This document shows positions 1 to 8,957 of a DNA stretch of 64,000 bases, in pieces. Both the position numbers and the translations under genes were made by a program. Location of the stretch: contig NZ_SODU01000001.1 in NCBI RefSeq assembly GCF_004366075.1, positions 1,695,134 to 1,759,133 on the forward strand. Direction: 5' to 3'. The DNA comes from Kribbella pratensis (GTDB taxonomy: Bacteria > Actinomycetota > Actinomycetes > Propionibacteriales > Kribbellaceae). Within the stretch, counting starts at the first letter, position 1, and every line of letters begins with the position of its first letter. A model generated the notes under the pieces. It saw nothing but the letters and a program-made list of their open reading frames with translations. It was not told the origin of the DNA and did no database searches.

Positions 1-198
1 ACCCGCGCTCGCATCAGCGCCCGCGCCCGCACCAATATCCCGGCCAGCACCGGCACCCACGTCAACACCCGCGCTCGCATCAGCGCCCGCGCCCGCACCA
101 ATATCCCGGCCAGCACCGGCACCCACGTCAACACCCGCGCTCGCATCAGCGCCCGCGCCCGCGCCAATATCCCGGCCAGCACCGGCACCCGAATCAGC
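1..198. repeat. three tandem 66-bp repeats inside the DUF222 gene
   Basis: Three contiguous 66-bp units lie at 1-66, 67-132 and 133-198. The first two are identical and the third differs at a few bases near its ends. They are in frame with the minus-strand gene and each encodes 22 residues rich in Ala, Gly, Asp and Val (pattern [18 protein letters not shown]). The array reaches the left edge, so more copies may lie outside. Units abut with no spacers, so this is a coding minisatellite and not a CRISPR array. Confidence 0.9.
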
Positions 199-1545
199 AC
201 GCGCATTCAAACCTGCACTGGCGGTGCCGGTGGTGCTGTCGTCGGGGGTGGCCGGATCGGGATCGGGTCTGGCGCCCGGGGGTCCTGGGCTCGCGGCCGC
301 CGGCGTAGGCGGTCCGGGATCCACGAGCGCACCGGCGTCAGGGTCGGCGGTGGGGTTGGTGGTGGGGCCGGCTGCGGGCGCGGCTACGTCGGTGGTGGTG
401 TCGGGGATGGGGCCGGCTGCGGGCGCGGCTTCGTCGGTGGTGGGGTTGGTGGTGGGGGTGCTGCGTTTGGCGAGGGTGGTCATGGCTTGGAGGGTGACCC
501 ACATCTGCTGGATCTTGTCGGCGGTGTGCACGATCCACAACCCGGCCATGCCGTCGGCCAGCGGGACGATCTTGCAGGTCCGCTCGGCCACCGCGGCGCG
601 GTGATCGTCGGCCGCTTGCGCGGTGGTGTGTTTGGCGACCTGGCGGCGCAGCGACTCCAGCAGGTTGCGATGGGTCTGCTTCGCGGCACGCTTCAGCACA
701 TGCGCCTGCACCGCCCGGGCCGCGTCATCGGGCAGGTCGCTGGTGGCCTCGCAGATCGCAAGCGCCTTGCCCCAGGTCAGGGCGCCGCAGCGCAGGCCCG
801 AATAGGTGGCCGACAGGGTCGAGGTGAGCCGCAGCGCGGTGTCGACCCGTCGCCCCACGGTGTTGGGGGACAGGCCGAGTGCCAGCGCGATCTCGCCGTG
901 CCAGGACCGCTCCGGGTCGACCGGGCGGCCCTTGGAATCGAGCTGGGTCGGGCGGGGCGCTTCGCGGTGTTCGGCGCGGCGCTGCCGGACGAACGATGCC
1001 GTCGCACTGGTCTTGATCGCCTCGCCCCAGCTGATCAGCCGGTCCGCGGCCTTCATCAACTCGATCAGCGCCATCGGCGACATCGCCTCCGGCCGGGTCA
1101 CCTCCAACGCGACTGCCAGCGCACCGCCGGGCGGCAGGAATACCCAGGCCGGCGCCTCCCGGCGCAGCATCTCCCGCTCCGCGGCGTCCCGCTCGACCCC
1201 GTCCCACTCCTGCCACTCGAACTCATCGACACGGGAGTACCGGTTCCGGCCCAGCAGCTCGTCGAGTTCGGCGTCCAACTGGTCCTGCTCAGCGATGACC
1301 GCCGGGCCGCCGGGGAGCTCGGGATCGGTTGGGTAGACAAGGTCGTCCGGCACGTAGTCATCGGCGAGCGGCTCGTCATCCCAACCGCTCCATGGAGACC
1401 GGCTGACGGACCCACCGGGCGTGGAGGCGATCGTGGCCGCCTGGCCAGGAGCCGGCCCGGACGGACTCGGCGTGGAGAGGATCCCTGCCGCAGAGGGCGC
1501 GGCCGGTTCGGCGGGGACCTGGTGGTCGCCGCCGAGTTGGGTCAT
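1..1545 (-). CDS. DUF222 / 13E12-repeat family protein (HNH endonuclease-like), N-terminal part
   Basis: The frame is open from ATG at 1545 to the left edge, so at least 515 codons are present and the C-terminus is missing. The start has a GAGAGGG ribosome site about 6 nt upstream; an in-frame ATG at 1560 is the alternative. Residues about 90-350 resemble the DUF222 domain of 13E12-repeat proteins, with an [11 protein letters not shown] helix-turn-helix-like stretch and a TWGKALAI stretch. After about residue 355 the protein becomes a Pro/Ala/Gly-rich linker that includes the 22-residue repeats. Family members usually carry an HNH nuclease domain at the C-terminus. It would lie outside the window, so nuclease activity cannot be confirmed. 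A LexA-type box sits 26 bp upstream of the start, as known for mycobacterial 13E12 genes, suggesting DNA-damage induction. Confidence 0.8.
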   Translation of the reverse strand, partial: MTQLGGDHQVPAEPAAPSAAGILSTPSPSGPAPGQAATIASTPGGSVSRSPWSGWDDEPLADDYVPDDLVYPTDPELPGGPAVIAEQDQLDAELDELLGRNRYSRVDEFEWQEWDGVERDAAEREMLRREAPAWVFLPPGGALAVALEVTRPEAMSPMALIELMKAADRLISWGEAIKTSATASFVRQRRAEHREAPRPTQLDSKGRPVDPERSWHGEIALALGLSPNTVGRRVDTALRLTSTLSATYSGLRCGALTWGKALAICEATSDLPDDAARAVQAHVLKRAAKQTHRNLLESLRRQVAKHTTAQAADDHRAAVAERTCKIVPLADGMAGLWIVHTADKIQQMWVTLQAMTTLAKRSTPTTNPTTDEAAPAAGPIPDTTTDVAAPAAGPTTNPTADPDAGALVDPGPPTPAAASPGPPGARPDPDPATPDDSTTGTASAGLNARADSGAGAGRDIGAGAGADASAGVDVGAGAGRDIGAGAGADASAGVDVGAGAGRDIGAGAGADASAG

Positions 1546-1570
1546 CGGCATCCCTCTCATGCGCCTATAT

Positions 1571-1586
1571 TAGAACACCTGTTCGA
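1571..1586 (-). promoter_or_regulatory. LexA/SOS box upstream of the DUF222 gene
   Basis: The 16-mer TAGAACACCTGTTCGA contains the GAAC-N4-GTTC dyad and differs at one position from the mycobacterial SOS consensus form TCGAAC-N4-GTTCGA. It lies 26 bp upstream of the ATG at 1545, where bound LexA would block transcription. Damage control of 13E12-family genes is known in mycobacteria; control here is inferred from the motif. Confidence 0.75.
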
Positions 1587-1652
1587 TCAGACCAAATCGA
1601 ATCTGGCTCCGCGGACGCCCTGGAACATTGCAGGTCAGGGCCGCCGATCGAA

Positions 1653-1671
1653 TCGTTGCTGGTAGCAACGA
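1653..1671 (-). terminator. 8-bp inverted repeat downstream of gntR, possible terminator
   Basis: TCGTTGCT-GGT-AGCAACGA forms a perfect 8-bp stem with a 3-nt loop, 41 bp beyond the stop of the gntR gene that ends the preceding minus-strand operon. No T-run follows, so it may be a weak terminator or simply a dyad between two transcription units. Confidence 0.35.
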
Positions 1672-1711
1672 ATCTCGGGGCACTGGCTGCTTGGGCTGCG
1701 GCTTTGCGCGC

Positions 1712-2401
1712 CTACCCGGCGGTGGAGTTGCGGGCCCACAGGCCTCGGACGTGGCCGATGTGGCGGCGCATCAGTTGCTCGGCGCCCTCGCCGTCGCCGG
1801 CCTCTACGAGGTCCAGCAGTTCGTGGTGTTCGGCAGCCGACGGGACCAGGCGGCCGCTCTCGACCAGCGGGGTCAGGCCCAGCAGGCGCGTCTGCGAGCG
1901 CAGGTCCGACACGACGTCGACGAGCTTCTGATTGCCGGAGTACGCGAGCAGCGTCACGTGGAAGACCCGGTCGGCCTCGATGTACGCGATCAGGTCGCCC
2001 GCCTGAGCCGCCACCACGATGTCCTCGGCCAGCCGCCGCAGCCGCGGGTAGTCCTTCGCGGGGATCGTCGGTACGACGTCCCGGATCGTCGGCGGCTCGA
2101 TCAGCTGGCGTAGCGCCGCCAGGTTGTCGAGGTCCTCGTCGGACACGTCGGTGACCCGGAAGCCCTTGTTGCGCAGCGAGATCACCAGACCCTCGCGGAC
2201 CAGGTCCAGCATCGCCTCACGGACCGGTGTCGCGGAGACACCGAACCGCGCGCCGAGCGTCGGCGCCGAGTACACCTCCCCCGGCTTCAGCTCGCCGGAG
2301 ATCACCGCCGCCCGCAGTGCGTTGGCGACGCTGTCGCGCAGGTTCTCGCGTTGCGCCAGCCGCCGTACGCTCGGCAGCGGCCCGATCGAATCGGCAGCCA
2401 T
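1712..2401 (-). CDS. GntR-family regulator, FCD (FadR-like) subfamily
   Basis: This 229-residue protein has a winged helix-turn-helix at about residues 20-85 (SAPTLGARFGVSATPVREAM recognition region) followed by a helical FCD ligand-binding domain. That layout and length are typical of the FadR/FCD subgroup, which commonly senses organic acids or sugar acids and autoregulates a neighbouring catabolic operon. The ATG at 2401 has a strong GGAGGTGA ribosome site. It is the last gene of the GH127/ABC transporter operon, 39 bp after the hydrolase stop, so it probably controls that operon. The large dyad at 10910-10946 is the obvious candidate operator, although FCD regulators usually bind shorter sites. 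Confidence 0.88.
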   Translation of the reverse strand: MAADSIGPLPSVRRLAQRENLRDSVANALRAAVISGELKPGEVYSAPTLGARFGVSATPVREAMLDLVREGLVISLRNKGFRVTDVSDEDLDNLAALRQLIEPPTIRDVVPTIPAKDYPRLRRLAEDIVVAAQAGDLIAYIEADRVFHVTLLAYSGNQKLVDVVSDLRSQTRLLGLTPLVESGRLVPSAAEHHELLDLVEAGDGEGAEQLMRRHIGHVRGLWARNSTAG

Positions 2402-2440
2402 GGTTCACCTCCTGGGTCGCCGCCTATTGTGAAGCACCGG

Positions 2441-3721
2441 TCAGGCGGGATTCGGGATGCCACCCCCGATGGAGGCGACCAGCTCGGTGAGCCGCTCGAA
2501 GACCCGCTTCGTGCTCAACCCGTCGTGCTCGTACTCGTTCGTCACCCACGCCTGCACGTTGCCGACCCGGCGCGCGGTGTCCAACTGCAGCCCCGAGTCG
2601 ACGTACATGTCGTCGAAATAAACCGCGGCCGCCACCGGTACGTCGTTCGCGGCGAGCCGCTCCAGGTCATACAGCTCCGGCCACCGCGGCCGCTGTGCCA
2701 GCACCTCGACCGCGCCCTGGAACGGCCGCAACCCGCGGATCTCCTCGAACATCCAGGGGTACATCATCTCGCCGGTGAACAGCAGCGGCCGCGCCTCCTC
2801 GGCGAACTCCGGATGCCGCGCCCGCTCCGCCTCGGCCGCCCACCCGGTCGCCCCGTCACCGGATCCGTAGATGCTTTCCTGCAGCGCGGCGAACAGCGGT
2901 TCCGCGAGGTACGACGACAATCCCAGCACCTGGCCGAGGAAGCCGTCGGACAGCTCGTCGCCGTCGAAGGCCTCGTCGATCAGCCAGTGGATGCGCTCGT
3001 ACCCGGGTTTCATCCCGAAGTCGATCCCGAGCGACTGCAACCGGCGTACCGTCAGCCGATCGCCGTCCGGGAGGCGTACGTCGGACTCCGCCAGCCGGTC
3101 CGCGATCCGGCCGACCCGCTCCACGTTGTGCGGGTACCGCCGGTAGAACTCCCGGTTCTTGGCCGCCACCCGCGGATAGGTCCGCCGGTACACCTCGGCC
3201 GCCGACGGGTCGATCGACGCGAGCCCACCGGTCACGTAGCACGCGGTCAAGGCATCCGGCGCCTTGGACAAGTAGGTGAGGGTGAGGAAACCGCCGTAGC
3301 TCTGGCCGAGCGTCGACCAGCGGCGGCCGCCGAAGACCTTGTTCCGCAGTTCCTCGGCGTCCGAGATGATCGAATCCGCCCGGAAACACGCCAGGTAGTC
3401 GGCGCCTTCCTCGGCCGACATCGACGCCATCCGCTGCCCGCTGACCGGCGTACTCCGGCCCGTGCCCCGCTGGTCCATCAGCACGATCCGGTAGTTCTTC
3501 AGCGCGTGCTCGATCCACCCCGACACCCCGGTCGGCCGCGGCCCCCTCCCGCCGGGCCCGCCCTGGAGGTGCAGCAGGCACGGCAGGTCCTCGTCCTTCC
3601 GCGTCGGGTCGACCAACTCCCGCGCGAACACGGTGATCGACTCCCCCGGGTCCGACCAGTCGAGCGGCACGGAAAGCTCGTGCTCACGAACGTGCATGCC
3701 AGGAATCGTGTAGCTGATCAT
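2441..3721 (-). CDS. alpha/beta hydrolase, prolyl-aminopeptidase-like (S33)
   Basis: This 426-residue cytoplasmic protein has no signal peptide. It shows the S33 proline iminopeptidase layout: LQGGPGGRG oxyanion loop near residue 55, MDQRGTGRS, GQSYGG nucleophile elbow, and C-terminal Asp (FDDMYVDSG) and His (NEYEHDG) of the triad. The family removes N-terminal Pro, and some members Hyp, from peptides. The ATG at 3721 overlaps the upstream ATPase stop (ATGA) and has a GGAAGAG ribosome site; longer open frames over the ATPase gene are shadows. Its place behind a peptide-type ABC transporter and a GH127 arabinofuranosidase suggests it trims imported Pro/Hyp-rich peptides after deglycosylation. 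An esterase acting on another substrate cannot be excluded. Confidence 0.82.
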   Translation of the reverse strand: MISYTIPGMHVREHELSVPLDWSDPGESITVFARELVDPTRKDEDLPCLLHLQGGPGGRGPRPTGVSGWIEHALKNYRIVLMDQRGTGRSTPVSGQRMASMSAEEGADYLACFRADSIISDAEELRNKVFGGRRWSTLGQSYGGFLTLTYLSKAPDALTACYVTGGLASIDPSAAEVYRRTYPRVAAKNREFYRRYPHNVERVGRIADRLAESDVRLPDGDRLTVRRLQSLGIDFGMKPGYERIHWLIDEAFDGDELSDGFLGQVLGLSSYLAEPLFAALQESIYGSGDGATGWAAEAERARHPEFAEEARPLLFTGEMMYPWMFEEIRGLRPFQGAVEVLAQRPRWPELYDLERLAANDVPVAAAVYFDDMYVDSGLQLDTARRVGNVQAWVTNEYEHDGLSTKRVFERLTELVASIGGGIPNPA

Positions 3722-4542
3722 GAAGCTCTCTTCCCCCTGCGTCTGGCGTCCCATTCCGGGTTGATCCGCGGTACGGCGGCCAGCAGCGTCTTCGTGTACT
3801 CGTCCTGAGGATCCCCGAACACCTGGTCCCGTGTCCCTACCTCGACGATTCTGCCCCGGTTCATCACGGCGACCCGCTGCGAGATCTGCCGTACGACGGC
3901 CAGGTCGTGCGCGATGAAGACGTAGCTGAACCCGCTCTCCCGCTGCAGCCGCATGAGCAGCTCCAGCACCTGCGCCTGGATCGACACGTCGAGCGCCGAC
4001 ACCGCCTCGTCGCAGATCACCAGCTTCGGGTTCACCGCGAGCGCCCGGGCGATCCCGATCCGCTGCGCCTGGCCGCCGGAGAACTGCGCCGGGTACCGCC
4101 GGCAGTGGTCCGGGTTCAGACCGACCCGCTCCATCAGCTCCTGCGTGAACGCCCGCCGCCCGCCCTTCGGCGTGATCCCCTGGTACGTCAGCGGCGCGGT
4201 GATGATCCGCTCGACCGTGTACCGCGGGTTCAGCGACGAGAACGGATCCTGGAACACCACCTGCACGTTGTTCCGGAACGAGGCCAGCTCCTTGCCCCTG
4301 GCCCTCGTCACGTCCTGCCCGTCGAACACGACCGTACCGGCGGTCGGCTCGAGCAACCGGGCCGCGATCCGCGCGGTCGTGGACTTGCCGCTGCCCGACT
4401 CCCCCACGATCGCGAGCGTCTCGCCGAGCTCGACCTCGAAGCTCACGTCGTCGACCGCCGTGAACACCGACTTGCGAGCCATCGTCCCTTCGCCCCGGGT
4501 GACGAACTCCTTCGTCACCCCGCGCACCTGCAACAGTGTCAT
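3718..4542 (-). CDS. peptide-type ABC transporter ATPase (OppF/DppF-like)
   Basis: This 274-residue nucleotide-binding subunit has Walker [10 protein letters not shown] at residues 47-55, Q-loop [11 protein letters not shown], signature FSGGQAQR, Walker [13 protein letters not shown] and the H-loop IAHDLAVV. The C-terminal extension with [11 protein letters not shown] is the oligopeptide/dipeptide hallmark. It pairs with the ATPase encoded at 4539-5342 to power one importer. Both ends overlap neighbours by 4 bp, so translation is coupled. Transporters of this family carry peptides, nickel or oligosaccharides. The substrate here is inferred from the GH127 and peptidase genes in the operon. Confidence 0.93.
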   Translation of the reverse strand: MTLLQVRGVTKEFVTRGEGTMARKSVFTAVDDVSFEVELGETLAIVGESGSGKSTTARIAARLLEPTAGTVVFDGQDVTRARGKELASFRNNVQVVFQDPFSSLNPRYTVERIITAPLTYQGITPKGGRRAFTQELMERVGLNPDHCRRYPAQFSGGQAQRIGIARALAVNPKLVICDEAVSALDVSIQAQVLELLMRLQRESGFSYVFIAHDLAVVRQISQRVAVMNRGRIVEVGTRDQVFGDPQDEYTKTLLAAVPRINPEWDARRRGKRAS

Positions 4543-5342
4543 GAGAGCACCTCGTCATCGATCCGCGGTACGGCGTCCAGGAGCATCCGCGTGTACTCGT
4601 GCCGGGGATCCGAGAACACCTGCTCCGCGGTCCCGTACTCGACCGGATCACCCGCCTGCATCACCAGCACCCGCTGGGCGATCGAACTGATCACCGCGAG
4701 GTCGTGGGTGATGAACATCATCCCGGTCCCGGTCGTCGACTGCAGTTCGCCGAGCAGCTCCAGGATCTGCGCCTGGACGGTCACGTCGAGCGCGGTCGTC
4801 GGCTCGTCCGCGATCAGCAACGACGGCGAACAGCACAGCGCCATCGCGATCATCACCCGTTGCCGCATGCCGCCTGAGAACTGATGCGGGTAGTGGTCGA
4901 CCCGCCGCGCCGCATCCGGGATGTGCACCCGCTCCAGCGCCTCGATCGCGACCCGCCGGGCGGCCCGCCGCGTTCCACCGCGATGGGTCCGGTACATCTC
5001 CTCGATCTGCAGACCAACGGTGTAGTAGGGATTCAGCGACGACAGCGGGTCCTGGAACACCATCGAGATCGCATTGCCACGCACGGATCTGAGGTCGCGG
5101 TCAGAGCGCCCGAGCAACTCGGCGCCGTCCAGCCGGACGCTGCCCGACGTACGGGCGCCACGCGGCAACAGCCCGAGTACGGCGAGGGCGGTCATCGACT
5201 TGCCCGACCCGGACTCGCCGACGATCCCGACCGTCTCGTCCCGGCCGACCGTGAACGACACGTTCTTCACCACGTCCACCGGCCCACGGCTGGTCGGCAA
5301 AGTGACAGTCAGATTGTCGACAACGAACAATTCGCCACTCAC
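4539..5342 (-). CDS. peptide-type ABC transporter ATPase (OppD/DppD-like)
   Basis: This is a 267-residue ATP-binding subunit with Walker [10 protein letters not shown] at residues 42-50, Q-loop [10 protein letters not shown], signature FSGGMRQR and Walker [13 protein letters not shown], with a downstream HDLAV switch region. [11 protein letters not shown] and [11 protein letters not shown] place it in the OppD/DppD group. Start and stop each overlap the adjacent gene by 4 bp (ATGA). It forms the nucleotide-binding pair with the following gene and docks on the two permeases upstream. The usual Cys-rich iron-sulfur-like tail of some OppD proteins is absent. Confidence 0.93.
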   Translation of the reverse strand: MSGELFVVDNLTVTLPTSRGPVDVVKNVSFTVGRDETVGIVGESGSGKSMTALAVLGLLPRGARTSGSVRLDGAELLGRSDRDLRSVRGNAISMVFQDPLSSLNPYYTVGLQIEEMYRTHRGGTRRAARRVAIEALERVHIPDAARRVDHYPHQFSGGMRQRVMIAMALCCSPSLLIADEPTTALDVTVQAQILELLGELQSTTGTGMMFITHDLAVISSIAQRVLVMQAGDPVEYGTAEQVFSDPRHEYTRMLLDAVPRIDDEVLS

Positions 5343-6322
5343 GATGACACCACCCGTACCCGTGGATCCAGTGCCGTGTACAGCAGGTCGACCACAACGT
5401 TGCCGATGACAACGAAGAAGGCGGCGAGCAGGGTGACCGCCATGATCACCGGCTGGTCGTTCTTCGCGATCGAGTCGGCGGCCATCTTCCCGATCCCGTT
5501 CAGCCCGAACACGGTCTCGGTGATCAGCGCGCCGCCGAGCAGTCCGGCGAAGTCCATCCCGAAGATCGTGGTGATCGGCGTCAGCGCGGGTCGCAACGCA
5601 TGCCGGCGCATGATGAGCGCGCCGCTCAATCCCTTGGCGCGCGCGGTCCGGTAGTAGTTCTCAGCCAGCGTGTCGATGACATTGCTTCGGGTCAGCCGTG
5701 CGTACAGACAGGCGTAGCCGACAGCGAGCACGACCCACGGCATCAGGTACGACTCGAGCCACAGCAGCGGGTCGTCCGCGAACGGCACCGCCGACGGGAA
5801 CGGCAGCAACTGCAGCTTCACAACGAGCACGTACTGCAGCACCAGCGCGAGCACGTAGTTCGGCACGCTTACCCCGCCGAGTGCGAGGCCCATCGCGGAG
5901 CGGTCCCACCACGTGCCCTGCTTGACCGCGCTGACCAGACCACCGATCACGCCGACGAGCAGCCAGAGTACGGCGGCACCGACCGCGACCGTGATGCTCA
6001 CCGGAAGGCGCGCGGTGATCATGCTCCACACCGACTCGTTGGTTTGGAAGCTGTACCCGAGACACGGCGCCGAGCAGTGCACCGAGCCGTAGTCGCGACC
6101 CACGAAGATCCCGCTCAGGAAGTCCCAGAACTGCGTCAGGAGTGGCTGGTTGAGCCCGAGCACGTCGCGGATCGAGTCGATGCGCTCCGGCGTACACGTC
6201 TTCCCGCAGATCATCACCGCGGGATCCGGCGAGAGCTTGAAGAAGATCAGGTACGTGAACAGGCAGACGGCCAGCAGGATCAGTATGACGCCCCCGAGCC
6301 GGCCCAGGACGTAGCGCATCAT
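5339..6322 (-). CDS. ABC transporter permease (DppB-like)
   Basis: This 327-residue integral membrane protein has about six membrane segments, the first near residues 8-30 and the rest after residue 100. The coupling (EAA-like) loop ARAKGLSGALIMRRHALRPAL lies at about residues 215-235. The segment after the first helix contains paired Cys (CGKTC and CSAPC), which is uncommon in this family and may form extracytoplasmic disulfides. The ATG at 6322 overlaps the DppC-like stop by 4 bp. It pairs with the DppC-like permease to form the import channel. Confidence 0.92.
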   Translation of the reverse strand: MMRYVLGRLGGVILILLAVCLFTYLIFFKLSPDPAVMICGKTCTPERIDSIRDVLGLNQPLLTQFWDFLSGIFVGRDYGSVHCSAPCLGYSFQTNESVWSMITARLPVSITVAVGAAVLWLLVGVIGGLVSAVKQGTWWDRSAMGLALGGVSVPNYVLALVLQYVLVVKLQLLPFPSAVPFADDPLLWLESYLMPWVVLAVGYACLYARLTRSNVIDTLAENYYRTARAKGLSGALIMRRHALRPALTPITTIFGMDFAGLLGGALITETVFGLNGIGKMAADSIAKNDQPVIMAVTLLAAFFVVIGNVVVDLLYTALDPRVRVVSS

Positions 6323-7266
6323 GCTGCTTCTCCTTGGTCGATCAGGGTGCGGATCTTGTCGCCGAGGACGGTCAGCGACAGCACCGTGAGGAACAGGAAC
6401 AGGCCGGGGATCGCGAAGAACATCGGGTCCACCGAGTACCAGCTCACCGAGCTCGAGATCATCTGGCCCCAGGACGCCGTCGGCGGCGAGACACCGACGC
6501 CGAGGAAGGACAGGCCCGCCTCGGTGCCGATGTAGCCGGGGATCGCGAGCGTCGTCATCACGACGATCGAGCCGCGCAGGTTGGGCAGGATCTCCCGGAA
6601 CACCACCTGGGAGTCCTTCGCCCCGGACGCTCGCGCCGCCTCGACGAACTCACGGTTCGCCAGCGTCATCGTCTGGCCGCGGATCACCCGCGCCAGGTAC
6701 GGCCAGCCGAACGCGCTGATCACTACAACCAGCAGCACCGGCCGGTTCCCGGACGGCAGCGACGACAGGATCGCGATCATGAAGATCAGCGCCGGGAACG
6801 CCATCAGGAAGTCCATCAGCCGGGAGATCACCTGGTCGACCCAGCCGCGGTAGAACCCGGCGAGCATGCCGAGCACGACGCCGAGGATCCCGGTCAGCAG
6901 GGTCGCCGACAGCGAGATCGTGATCGACACGCGCGCGCCGTACACGATCCGCGCGAACAGGTCGCGGCCGTTCTGCGGCTCGACGCCGAACCAGTGCGAG
7001 CCGCTGATCCCGCCGAGCGAACCGTGCGGTACGCCGCCGAGGTCGGAGTTGATCGCCGCCGAGTCGAACTGGTACGGCCCCCAGCCGCTGAGGTTGGTGA
7101 TCAGCGGCGCGGCCACTGCCATCAGAACCACGATCGCGAGGAACACCAGGCACGCCAGCGCGCCCTTGTCCCGCGTGACCGCGGTGAGGATCCGCCGGCC
7201 CGAGGTGGGCGGTGCCGACGACGGCACCGCCTCCTCGACCTCGACGAGAGCCGGACTGGTTGTCAC
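6319..7266 (-). CDS. ABC transporter permease (DppC-like)
   Basis: This 315-residue permease has an N-terminal OppC-type region (first helix near residues 35-55), a large periplasmic loop, then about five helices. The EAA loop is EAARASGAKDSQVVFREI. The start is GTG at 7266, which overlaps the binding-protein stop as GTGA. A longer open frame to 7596 only shadows the binding-protein gene. The C-permease precedes the B-permease here, the reverse of the common dppBC order. Confidence 0.9.
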   Translation of the reverse strand: MTTSPALVEVEEAVPSSAPPTSGRRILTAVTRDKGALACLVFLAIVVLMAVAAPLITNLSGWGPYQFDSAAINSDLGGVPHGSLGGISGSHWFGVEPQNGRDLFARIVYGARVSITISLSATLLTGILGVVLGMLAGFYRGWVDQVISRLMDFLMAFPALIFMIAILSSLPSGNRPVLLVVVISAFGWPYLARVIRGQTMTLANREFVEAARASGAKDSQVVFREILPNLRGSIVVMTTLAIPGYIGTEAGLSFLGVGVSPPTASWGQMISSSVSWYSVDPMFFAIPGLFLFLTVLSLTVLGDKIRTLIDQGEAA

Positions 7267-8957
7267 TTCCCGGCGTCCTTCAATCCGACCGACACCAGGT
7301 CGATACCGCCCGAGAACCCGTCGTGCAGGTAGGCGCCGCCGATGTTGCTGCCGACAAGCATCAGGACCTTCTCGTACAGCAGCGGGACGACCGGCGCCAG
7401 CGCCATGATCTGCTTGTCCAGTTCGCCGTACGCCTTGTTCGCCGCCTGGACATCGGTCAGCTTGGCGATCTCGTCGATCTTCGCGTTCACGCCCGGGTCG
7501 TTCAGCTGCGCCAGGTTGCTGTTGCCCTTCGGGGTGATGTTGCGGCCGTCGAACAGCGGCGGCAGGAAGGTCGCGCCGGACGGCCAGTCCGGGCACCAGC
7601 CGGTGATGGCCGCGTCGTGCTGCTGCGACGTCGTACCGATGACCTCGTAGTACGTCGCGGTGTCGATGGTGTTGATCTTCACGGTGATCTTCAGCGGCTC
7701 GAGCGCCTGCTGGATCGCGACCGCCATCGCCTGCATCTTGGGTTGCGCGCGGGTGTCGAGCGTCATCGTGAAGCCATTGGCGAAACCGGCCTCGGTGAGC
7801 AGCTTGCGGGCGCCGTCGACGTCACCCTTGTGGTCCGGGCTCGGGTACGGGTCGTAGTCCACCCGGCCGGCGATGGTAGGCGGCTGGATGCTGGTGGCGA
7901 TCTCGGCGAGGGTCGATCCGCCGACCGCGTCCCGGACGGTCTGCTTGTTCACCGCGAGGTTGATCGCCTGCCGCACCTTCACGTTGTCCAGCGGCTTCTT
8001 CGTGGTGTTCAGCCCCATGTACGTCGTGCAGCCGCCGAGACCGCTCATCGTGCGCTCCTTGAGCTGCGGCGTCTGGATGCGCGCGACCGAAGCGGCCTGG
8101 ATGGTGCCGGCGATCGCGTCGGCGTCCGTGCCCTGGCCGGCGATCATCCGCTCGTCGATCGTCGCCGGGTCGAGGCCGAACGTCCACTGGAACGCATCCG
8201 GGTTCGCCGACCGTACGTCGTCGGTCTTCTTGTCCCACTTGTCGTTGCGGACCACCTTGAGCGACGCGCCCGGCTTGTACTCGGACACCTTGTACGGACC
8301 CGACGCGATCGGCTTGCTGTCCAGCGCGTTGCCCGCGCCCTGGCCCTTCGGGACCGGCGTGAACGTGTTCTGCGCGACCACGCTGCCGAAGTCGGCGTAC
8401 GGCTTCTTCAGGTGGAACACGATCGTCTTCGCGTCCGGCGTCGCGATCGTCGCCAGGTCACCCGACTTGTAGGGGCCTTGGTACGACGCGGGCGCCTCGA
8501 TCAGCTGCTTCGCGTACGGCGAGCCGATGCCGATCTCCGGGTCCCACGCACGCGAGACACCCCACTTCACGTCGGCACTCGTGATCGGCGCACCGGTCTC
8601 GAAGAACAGGCCGTCCTTCAGCGTGAACGTCCAGGTCTTGCCGCCGTCGGACGGCTTGCCCGTGTCGGTGGCGAGGTCCGGCACGATCTTGGTGCCGTCG
8701 GCGCCCGGTGCGGCGCCCTGGGTGGTGAGCGTGCGGTAGATCAGCCGGTAGAAGTTGTTGACGCCGCCGTCGAAACCGCGGGCCGGGTCGAGGTGCGAGA
8801 AGGCCGCGTTCGCCAGCACCTGGAGTGTGCCGCCCTGCGCGGCCTTGGCGCCGGGCCCGGCGGATTCACCTTTGGCGCCGGAGGCACCGCCGCCGCACGC
8901 GGTCAGTGCGAGCGCGGCGGATGCCACGAGCCCCACCAGCATGGAAGTTCTCTTCAT
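7263..8957 (-). CDS. extracytoplasmic solute-binding lipoprotein (family 5, peptide type)
   Basis: This 564-residue protein begins with a lipoprotein signal peptide; lipobox LTAC places the lipidated Cys at residue 21. It has the SBP_bac_5 layout of peptide/nickel binding proteins (DGLFFETGAPITSADVKW, then LKKPYADFGS). The ATG at 8957 overlaps the GH127 stop (ATGA), so longer frames upstream are excluded. It would be anchored on the outer face of the membrane and deliver ligand to the DppB/DppC-like permeases. Family 5 proteins bind peptides, and in some actinobacteria plant-derived oligosaccharides. Position directly after a GH127 arabinofuranosidase makes an arabinosylated peptide or oligosaccharide ligand plausible (inference). 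Confidence 0.92.
   Translation of the reverse strand: MKRTSMLVGLVASAALALTACGGGASGAKGESAGPGAKAAQGGTLQVLANAAFSHLDPARGFDGGVNNFYRLIYRTLTTQGAAPGADGTKIVPDLATDTGKPSDGGKTWTFTLKDGLFFETGAPITSADVKWGVSRAWDPEIGIGSPYAKQLIEAPASYQGPYKSGDLATIATPDAKTIVFHLKKPYADFGSVVAQNTFTPVPKGQGAGNALDSKPIASGPYKVSEYKPGASLKVVRNDKWDKKTDDVRSANPDAFQWTFGLDPATIDERMIAGQGTDADAIAGTIQAASVARIQTPQLKERTMSGLGGCTTYMGLNTTKKPLDNVKVRQAINLAVNKQTVRDAVGGSTLAEIATSIQPPTIAGRVDYDPYPSPDHKGDVDGARKLLTEAGFANGFTMTLDTRAQPKMQAMAVAIQQALEPLKITVKINTIDTATYYEVIGTTSQQHDAAITGWCPDWPSGATFLPPLFDGRNITPKGNSNLAQLNDPGVNAKIDEIAKLTDVQAANKAYGELDKQIMALAPVVPLLYEKVLMLVGSNIGGAYLHDGFSGGIDLVSVGLKDAGK

Noticed and set aside
1..198. CRISPR array
   Set aside because: The units abut with no spacers and encode protein in frame.
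487..1665. 392-codon plus-strand frame opposite the DUF222 gene
   Set aside because: It is rich in Arg/Gly/Asp with no domain, and the minus-strand frame gives a coherent DUF222 protein with ribosome site and LexA box.
2441..4651. 736-codon frame covering the hydrolase and part of an ATPase
   Set aside because: Only the part after ATG 3721 is coding; the rest is the ATPase gene read in another frame.
6319..7596. 425-codon frame extending the DppC-like permease
   Set aside because: The added 110 codons lie over the binding-protein gene, and GTG 7266 gives a coupled 4-bp overlap.
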